NCBI GenBank assembly: GCA_023052935.1
Contig: CM041295.1
Span: 165,559,366-165,623,365, forward strand
Reading direction: 5' to 3'
Length of the DNA stretch: 64,000 bases
DNA from: Piezodorus guildinii
Taxonomy: Eukaryota > Arthropoda > Insecta > Hemiptera > Pentatomidae
Made by a program: the position numbers and the translations under genes. Below the pieces are notes generated by a model. The model had not been told where the DNA came from. It worked only from the letters and a program-made list of their open reading frames with translations, and made no database searches. This document shows positions 57,593-64,000 of the stretch, piece after piece (the first letter of the stretch is position 1; each line of letters starts with the position of its first letter).

Positions 57593-58541
57593 TCACTTCC
57601 CCCCAATGACCTCGTCACAGAAGCGAACAGGGAGTCGGATGCGACGTCCTCTTCGAGTTGTTTTGTCCGATGAGGGTTGGTCAGCTTCTGTGGCGGGGGC
57701 GTTGTCAGTTTGTGGAGGTTGCTGTCGCGATGTAGTCGGTGGTGACGTGGCTGGAGAGGTGGGGTCTTCCAAGGTGTAGGCCGGCTTCAGGCGGTCCACG
57801 CTGACGGTCTTCTCTCCGGAGGCGAGCAGGATCACAAAACTCTTCTCCCCTCTCTCGATCACAAGGTGAGGTCCAGAGTAGGGAGGAGTTAGTGGTTTCC
57901 TGGCCGTGTCGTCTCGTAAGAAGACGTGTGTGCATGTCCTTAAGTCCTTCGGAGTGAAGGTTGGCCCTTGACTAGGTCTATGCGGGGCAGGCTGCAGGTG
58001 CTTCAAGTGTTCCCTTAGCCTACGCAGAAATCCATCAGGTTCCTCTGGTTTTGAAGTCGACTCCAACAGTTCCCCAGGAAGTCGCAGGGGTTGGCCCTAC
58101 GTCATTTCTGCGGCGCTTGTGCAGTTGTCATCCCTAATAGCTGCTCTCAAGCCGAGGAGGACTGTGGGCAATAGTTCCGTCCAAGATCTTGAGGTAATGA
58201 GATGTGCAGTTAGGGCTGCCTTTAAAGTTCTATGCCATCTCTCTATAGTGCCGTTGCACTGAGGATGGTACGCAGTGGTCCGACATCGCCGAGTTCCTAG
58301 GAGGTTCAGCAGTTTCGAAAAAAGTTCGCTCTCGAATTGGCGGCCTTGATCCGTTGTGATGCGTGTTGGGACGCCAAATCTGGAAATCCAGGATTTGTAG
58401 AGCGCTGATGCAACCACTGTAGCGGAGATATCCTCAATCGGTTCAGCTTCCGGCCAGCGGGTGTACCGATCTGCCATAGTAAGGCAATAACGTTTACCAT
58501 CCGATGTCGGTAGAGGTCCGATTATATCGACATGAATGTGC
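57593..58541 (-). pseudogene. Gypsy integrase core and C-terminus
   Basis: Continues pol after the frameshift: HIHVDIIGPLP (first catalytic D), MADRYTRWPEAEPIED, then RITTDQGRQFESELF (second D), TAYHPQCNGTIERWHRTLKA (catalytic E) and LGLRAAIRDDNCTSAAEM. A stop at 58,099-58,097 interrupts; the same frame continues with FLRRLREHLKHLQP, THVFLRDDTARKPL, YSGPHLVI and VSVDRLKPAYTLED, the usual SH3-like end of insect Gypsy integrases. It stops at 57,593, one base from the LTR. Integrase inserts the DNA copy. Confidence 0.85.
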
Positions 58542-60240
58542 TCAAATCGACCAGCTGGAGCGAAGATGCCGGGAGATGGTCCAAGTCGTTATGTCAGAAT
58601 TCATATTCGGCCAGAAGAATCTCTGAGACACCAGGCGGCGTGTCCCTCGGATTCCAGGATGGCTGAGCTCGTGAATCTTCTTAACGATGTTCTGACGCAG
58701 TGAAGTAGGAACATATGGTCGAGCTTTCGAAGTTGTGAAGTCACAAAGAAGTGGCTTGTTCGAGTGCGGGAGTTCGACCAGTTTCAAACGCAGGTTCGGG
58801 TTCCGAAGTAACTCGGGAATCAGCGGGTCTTCCTGCTGGGCTTCGACAATGCTCTCCATGTCATCCGGACTGCGAATTTCCTCTAATCTTGACAAAGTAT
58901 CGGCCACTTTGTTTTCTTCTCCCGAAACATGTCGGATATCGCAAGTGAACTGGCTAATGAAGTTCACATAGCGAATCCGCATGGGTGTTGCTGTTCCGGG
59001 CTTCTGATAGAAGGCATAAACCAGAGGTTTATGGTAAATGAGAATACTGAAAACCCTTCCTTCAATGCAAGGCCTGAAATGCTTGACTGCGTTAAAGATA
59101 GCGGTGAGTTGGCGGTCGTAGGTGGAGTATCCTTGTTGAGCTGCCGTAAGAGCTCTTGAGAAGAATCCTAAGGGTCTCCAATGTTGTCCTTCTCGTTGTT
59201 GAAGAACTGCTCCCATCGCTGTGTTGGAAGCATCACAAGCGAGAGAGACTTCAGCATCAGACGATGGATGCGCGAGTGTGACTGCTTCAGGAGTCCATTC
59301 GATTGGCGTTCTATCATTCTTCTTACTGTTGCCAATCAAAGCATGTAGAGTGCGCTGAACTTCTGCTGCCTTGGGGAGGCATCTTCTGTAGAAGTTGATC
59401 ATCCCCAGAAAGCGTCGAAGATGGCCTTTGGTATCGGGACGTGGAAATTCGGCGATTTCGTCGACCTTACTCGGGAGAGGTTTGATGCCCTGCGAGGTAA
59501 CAAGGAAGCCAAGAAACTCGACTTCATCCTTGCAGAACGTCGACTTGAGCTGGTTGATAGTCAATCCATGCTGGTCCAGTCGTCTAAACACTCCTTCCAA
59601 GTGGGTGCGATGTTCTTCCTCCGACGATGAAGCTATCAGAATGTCGTCCAGATAAACGAAAGCATACGGTAGGACGAGAATGCTGTCCATCAAGCGTTGA
59701 AAAGTCTGAGCTGCGTTGCGGAGTCCGAAACACATCACCTTGAATTCGAAGAGGCCGAAAGGAGTGATGACTGCAGTCTTCGGGACGTTTTCTTCAGCTA
59801 CAGGTATCTGGTAGTATGCCCGTTTGAGATCCACCTTACTGAAGATTGTCTTTCCAAAGAGGTTGGTGTTGAGAGACTGAATGTTAGGAACGCTGTATCT
59901 GTCAGGCACGGTCTGGGCGTTGAGACGGCGGTAGTCTCCACAAAATCTCATTGTGCCCTCCTTCTTTGTTACTATGAGGAGTGGGATAGCCCAAGGACTA
60001 CTTGAAGGCCTGCAGATTCCCTCATCTACCATCTTCAGGAATTCTTCCCTGACGGCGTTGTATCGCTCAGGTGGAAGGCGCCTGGCTTTGGAGGTGACTG
60101 GAGCTCCCTTCTTTTCAATAAAATGCTTGATTGCATGCTTCGCCTCCTGTGGTACCGTAGATGGGCGAGTTATAGCTGGGTATTTGCGTAAAAGCTCATA
60201 ATACCACTCGCCACTAGGTACAGAATAAACGGAAGGTGTG
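58542..60240 (-). pseudogene. pol: Gypsy reverse transcriptase, RNase H and start of integrase
   Basis: The frame 60,032-58,542 starts in RT with GICRPSSSPWAIPLLIV, MRFCGDYRRLNAQT and FSKVDLKRAYYQIPV. The active site is AFVYLDDILIAS (about 59,660). RNase H has LACDASNTAMGAVLQQ and RQLTAIFNAVKHFRPC, then HVSGEENKVADTLSRL. The integrase zinc region has HELSHPGIRGTRRLVSQRFFWPNM. A frameshift near 58,580 ends the frame. The linker before RT (60,240-60,033) is open in the same frame with TRPSTVPQEAKHAIKHFIEK. Confidence 0.9.
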
Positions 60241-60249
60241 TTGTTATGT

Positions 60250-60717
60250 TTAAGACTGCCCTTGGATGTGAGACCTGTCTTGGCGTCTACGAGCTGTCGG
60301 CCCTTGAGATCGACCAGGATGTGGTGAAAGAAGAGGAAGTCGTGCTCCGATGATCGGATTGTTTACGTCGGCGATGATGAAAGACCACCGAAGAGGGCGA
60401 CGAAGACCAACGTTAAGTATCTTCTTCACTTCACCATAGGTCTTTATCGGTGTACCGTTAGCTGCAAAAAGGGTGAAAGTGGCGGGTGTTTTGCGATCTC
60501 GTCTCCGTGCTGGGAAGACCGATATTGACGCTCCAGTGTCGACTAAATATCGTTCTCCGGTTGCCTTGTCCGCGACGAATAATCGGCGGTGGTTGATATC
60601 AGCGACGGAGTCCGCCTTCTCAGTCGCTGAGATTAGTTTCCCTTTTGCGATGGTTTCCAGCTGCAGGGTTGTTGGCATTTCGTAGCTTTCTCCCGGAAGT
60701 TGCGGTGGTAGTAGCAT
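60250..60717 (-). pseudogene. Gypsy protease region of pol
   Basis: Overlaps the end of gag in another frame. RYLVDTGASISVFPA contains the aspartic protease active site DTGA. The frame is lost near 60,350 after NNPIIGARLPLL; the following linker continues in another frame (HILVDLKGRQLVDAKTGLTS). Cuts the polyprotein in an intact element. Confidence 0.85.
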
Positions 60718-61409
60718 AGTTTATGCCTTTGGCTACGCGATCGGTTCCGTCCTTGGTCACGAGATGTCGATCTGCTCCTTCTTAAGCTAGCCATTTCGTT
60801 TTGGAGCTCATTTATTTGCAGGCTCAGCTTCTCGAATTTCTCCTCAAGTTGAGTTGCGAAGGAAGAAGAAGAAGAACGGGGTTGCGGTGTGTGTGTGGTT
60901 ACCTGACTGACACTGGACTCATATACCTTAGCTATGCGGTCGGCAATCTCTGCCAGTGTTGCTTGCATCCTTTCTGGTAGTGCTTTTAGCCACATATTCC
61001 TAAGTAATTCGGGAGAAACAGAACTGCCTGCCAGCCGTTTTAATTCATTTAAAAATTGAGATGGCCGTTCCCCGTCGGCGAGGTGCTTGTCCTCCAATAA
61101 ACGCCTAATACGCTGATTTTCGGACACGGCGTAAGTGGAAATAAGCCTTTCCTTAAGGGCTTCATATGGCTCTGTAGGTGGGTTTTTCACTAAGTCGGAG
61201 ACTTGTTTTAGAATTTAAAATTCTAAATTCGCCACTACTATTTGAAATTTTATCCTTGAGCTCACGACTTTTGATGTGGCAAATACAGCATCGGCCTGGC
61301 AAAACCATAATTCTGGGTCAGCCCTCCAGAATGTAGGGATTCTAATATTAGTATGTGCACTAGCACTTACCTCTAAATCTGCTGGTTTCTTATCCATCTT
61401 TTCCGTCAT
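60633..61409 (-). pseudogene. gag: Gypsy gag
   Basis: ATG at 61,409. N-terminal part IRIPTFWRADPELWFCQADAV is typical of a Gypsy gag of insects. A nonsense codon lies at 61,217-61,215, after which the same frame continues: ALKERLISTYAVSENQRIRR, SQFLNELKRLAGSSV, and a Ser/Arg-rich stretch with coiled-coil-like LEEKFEKLSLQINELQNEMA. It ends with CYYHRNFREKATKCQQPC, the short zinc-like motif of this family, at 60,633. Gag would form the particle shell. One stop codon inactivates it. Confidence 0.85.
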
Positions 61410-61429
61410 CACGTCGGGCTTCACCACTT

Positions 61430-61800
61430 TGATGGATGTTGGATAATAATAAAATGAATAAAGTTCGAAATAAAAAGTTACTTTAATTAAATAAAAAAAC
61501 GATTAAAAACACAATTAAAATGATGAAAAATAAGAAATAAAAAATAAGCTTTTTCTTGATGATAAATTAAATTTAAAAAAAAATGTTTTTTAAGTCCACA
61601 CACACGATATTTTTAACAATCTTACCACAAAACAACACAGTACAGACGATGCACAAAATGCAGGTAATTGGTTGGTTACCTCAGTGTTGCAGGTAAAAAA
61701 TTAATATTAATAATTAAATTACTTTCCACCTGGCAACACTGAGGGACCTGAAAAACCGTCGTGTAGCCTCCGTGTTGTGTTTGACAGTGCAACCGTTACA
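61430..61800 (-). repeat. Gypsy 5' LTR (right copy)
   Basis: Same sequence as the left LTR apart from about four differences; 371 bp. Directly inside it, in element orientation, AAGTGGTGAAGCCCGACGTG contains TGG, the usual first bases of a primer binding site. The tRNA was not identified. Confidence 0.9.
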
Positions 61801-62682
61801 CTAGTTTCAAATTTTCATATTCACACTAATCCTTAAGGTAATTGTATGTTCCAAACCAAAGAGTTTGTAATAGTTTACAACTAGCGACTAGCGACGGTTG
61901 TTATAGGTTTGATTGTGTAATTATACAAAAATGTTTACCAACCAGATGTGTGTATGTATGTAGTTACTCTATTAATATACCAAGGAAATCATTTACTTAT
62001 TTTGACACTTCAAAACGTTAAAAATATATTTTTCTTTTTGATTTTAACTATTATAACATATGAAATCCTTCTTCTGACCACGTGTTTTTTTAGAGCTTTT
62101 ATGAGTTTTAGATCATTTCCAGTCCATTTTCAGTTCAGATCATTATGCAGAAACCCTGTTTGCATAATATTTATTATGCAAGTAACTTCTGGTAGTTTAT
62201 GAGAGAAATAATTATTAATTTTTACAATTTTTAGAGTTCAGTGGATCCTTGCAGATTCTCTATTCTTAATGACTGATAGAATAAACTACTTTCTGAAGTT
62301 AATATTTTTTAAGCTAATCAAAGTGGATCCTTTAAAAATTTTTGTAATTTAGGGTTTAAACAATAATCCATATATTTTGAAATTCAAGATTTAAAAAATT
62401 AATGCTGAATAAAAAAAAACCTGTGCCACTACAACCCTAGAAGAGTCTTGGGTTCTGTACATATAGAGATTAGTACTGTTTCTAGGCCAAAGGCTGTGCA
62501 ATAAGGTGATTTGGCCGAGATCACGCTCAGCCGCCAGGTTTTTTCCCCAATGTTATTGGGTACCCACTTTATAGAGACTGGGTCTGCCCCAGGAGGGTCT
62601 CCATTTAAAAAATTAATGCTGAATCAAAAAACCTCGTTTATTTCTTTAAATTCCATTATTAATCATTGGAATCACTGGGCGA
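61801..62682. other. No recognisable gene
   Basis: AT-rich. Small plus-strand frames at 61,948-62,202 and 62,511-62,693 have no motif. Confidence 0.45.
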
Positions 62683-62683
62683 A

Positions 62684-62749
<66 letters not shown>
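62683..62749. repeat. (AT)n microsatellite
   Basis: Dinucleotide AT run. Confidence 0.9.
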
Positions 62750-62750
<1 letters not shown>

Positions 62751-63037
62751 CAGTGTTTGGAAAAAAATAACTTTCTACCTACTTGTCCTCTTAACTATAT
62801 ACAACCTACTGGGCCCTCCCTTAAAGAAAATCCTGTGTACATCTTTTCATAATTTATTTTAAAATTTGCTTCACTTGCTTCTTTTTGATAATGTAAAAGT
62901 ACCTGAATTTACCCATGATTTCCTCCATGGATACAAGTTCACCAACTTCCAATTAAGAAAAACTGATCATCAGCGACCGCTCTCAATGTTTCACTCTTCT
63001 GTATTTCATACCTGAATTCTCCGACAAGAATCATGTA

Positions 63038-63938
63038 TTGGGTTGTGTCACATGAAATGTCCGTTTTCAAGGATTTTAATAAAAATACGATATGAAAACA
63101 AGATAATTTTATTCGAAGTATTTACCTTATTTTTCTACATATTTTTCCCAACGGGACACCAACTTTTTTATCCCCGAACTGAAAAGCTCTGAGCTTTGAA
63201 GTGAAACAAAATCTGAAAACGCACTTTTCAATTGATGATCATTTTCAAAAAGTTTTCCTTTGACGAAGTTGTCTAAATTCCTGAACAGGTGGTAATCTGT
63301 TGGAGACAAGTCGGTATGGTGGGTGCGGAAGAACTTCGTAGCCCAGTTCCTTCAATTTTTGCACGGTATGTTTTGAAACATGGGGTCTTGCTGCCACTCA
63401 GTGAGATCATGAGGTACCCATGTATCGAGCTTTTTTACTTTCCCAATACACTTTAAATGTTTGGAAACGGTAGATGTACTTGCATTTAGTAGTGCTGAGC
63501 GTCCTTTAACTGTTTGGTAGGGGTTTCCTTCTACTGTATGTTTGAGGACATCGTTGTCTATTACGGACGGAGGCCTTCCTTGGGGCAAGTTTTCCAAGTC
63601 GGTATCCCCAGCTGAAAACTTAGCAAACCAACGGCGAATGGTCCACTCATTAACACTCCCTTCCTCAAATATTTCTAGCGGCCTCAGCTGCTGAATGGCC
63701 GAGCTTAAACTCGTACAAAAATATTACTTGAAAATCGCGTTTTTCCATGTTCATATTTGGAGGTATACTAAAAAGTGGGTAATTGATTGGGAAGCTAATG
63801 TTTATAATACAAAGGTAGAGGATTAGTAACAGTTTACTTTAAAAATGTAAATATTCGGAAGAAAACAACAGAGACCTGCAAAATCCTTTATGTATTTTAG
63901 AAACTATAAATTCGGACATTTCATGTGAAACAACCCAA
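63038..63938 (-). mobile_element. mariner transposon, internally deleted
   Basis: 901 bp between TA dinucleotides (63,036-63,037; 63,939-63,940). TIRs: TTGGGTTGTGTCACATGAAA on the left and, inverted, TTGGGTTGTTTCACATGAAA on the right, about 26 bp with one mismatch. Full mariners are about 1.3 kb. It encodes both ends of a mariner transposase but not the middle. Confidence 0.9.
63127..63720 (-). pseudogene. mariner transposase, catalytic core deleted
   Basis: Minus strand: the N-terminal part has LPQGRPPSVIDNDVLKHTV, a helix-turn-helix region (GRSALLNASTSTVSKHL) and KKLDTWVPHDLTE (63,597-63,410). The next bases, in another frame, resume at ARPHVSKHTVQKLKELGYEV; about 120 residues with the first two catalytic Asp residues are missing. 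The C-terminal part, LSPTDYHLFRNLDNFVKGK through GIKKLVSRWEKYVEK, ends at 63,127. A frameshift lies near 63,315. It cannot be active but may still bind its TIRs if expressed in part. Confidence 0.85.
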
Positions 63939-64000
63939 TATTTTAGTATGTTAATTATACTTCATCACCATAGTTGACGCTACATGTCTCTTTCTAGAGG
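63939..64000. other. Flank, no feature
   Basis: Short sequence after the mariner element up to the window end. Confidence 0.4.

Larger units (their letters stand above)
57221..61800 (-). mobile_element. Ty3/Gypsy LTR retrotransposon
   Basis: About 4.58 kb between and including two LTRs, coding on the minus strand in the order gag, protease, RT-RNase H, integrase. The LTRs differ at only about three substitutions and one A-run length change, so insertion is recent, yet gag and pol contain nonsense codons and frameshifts. A clean target duplication was not found: the flanks read CTAATT (57,215-57,220) and CTAGTT (61,801-61,806), a possible match with one change depending on the exact LTR edge. 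Confidence 0.9.

Noticed and set aside
62511..62693. 60-codon frame near the (AT)n tract
   Set aside because: No motif; length expected by chance.
1..64000. CRISPR array or prokaryotic defence locus
   Set aside because: No regularly spaced unique spacers between conserved repeats. The tandem arrays present have no spacers, and all proteins are eukaryotic transposon types.

Overview
This window looks like a repeat-dense piece of an arthropod (most likely insect) nuclear genome. It is AT-rich and almost entirely built from transposable elements: CR1/L2-, RTE-, Jockey- and I-like LINEs, a Ty3/Gypsy element with LTRs, a mariner remnant, tRNA-like SINE heads, a foldback element and one Polinton-like element. 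No prokaryotic operon structure is visible. The species cannot be named from the sequence. Nearly every retroelement frame carries frameshifts or nonsense codons.

The centrepiece is at 5398-16822. It is an 11,425-bp element that starts with AG and ends with CT, is flanked by a 6-bp direct repeat (GGCACG), and is inserted in phase into ORF1 of an I-like LINE (about 4.39-20.45 kb). It consists of two 4,839-bp inverted arms around a 1,747-bp loop. The only recognisable gene is a viral/protein-primed type B DNA polymerase with an inserted HNH-like zinc module. The gene crosses loop and left arm, and its C-terminal half is repeated intact in the right arm. Its reading frame has no ATG at the front and is cut off next to the loop/arm junction. 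This suggests the element is a snap-back (copy-back) derivative of a larger Polinton. No integrase, ATPase, protease or capsid gene is present.

Layout from left to right. 1-2050: CR1/L2-like LINE (+). 2.5-4.1 kb: RTE-like and R1/I-like fragments (-). 4.39-20.45 kb: I-like LINE split by the Polinton-like element. 20.45-20.66 kb: tRNA-like SINE. 20.8-25.2 kb (+) and 25.2-29.8 kb (-): two related Jockey-type LINEs tail to tail. 30-36.8 kb: LINE endonuclease fragment and two RTE-like pseudogenes (-). 36.8-43.0 kb: unclassified LINE (+) split by a 2-kb foldback element with arms made of 21-bp and about 118-bp repeats. 44.06-44.24 kb: 57-bp-stem hairpin. 44.85-48.55 kb: third RTE-like pseudogene (+) with a 450-bp insertion. 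49.4-49.9 kb: inverted copy of a dispersed repeat also at 34.0-34.6 kb. 52.5-53.2 kb: two candidate exons of a host centrosomal protein (Cep135/Bld10-like, -), the only likely cellular gene. 54.2-55.9 kb: degraded CR1/L2-like LINE (-). 56.8-57.0 kb: Jockey fragment. 57.2-61.8 kb: Gypsy element (-) with 371/372-bp LTRs. 63.04-63.94 kb: internally deleted mariner with TIRs and TA duplication.

Functionally the region is a nest of insertions within insertions. Three frames (I-like ORF1, the unclassified LINE RT, an RTE-like polyprotein) are each split by a later element, and two of these carry clear or likely target-site duplications.
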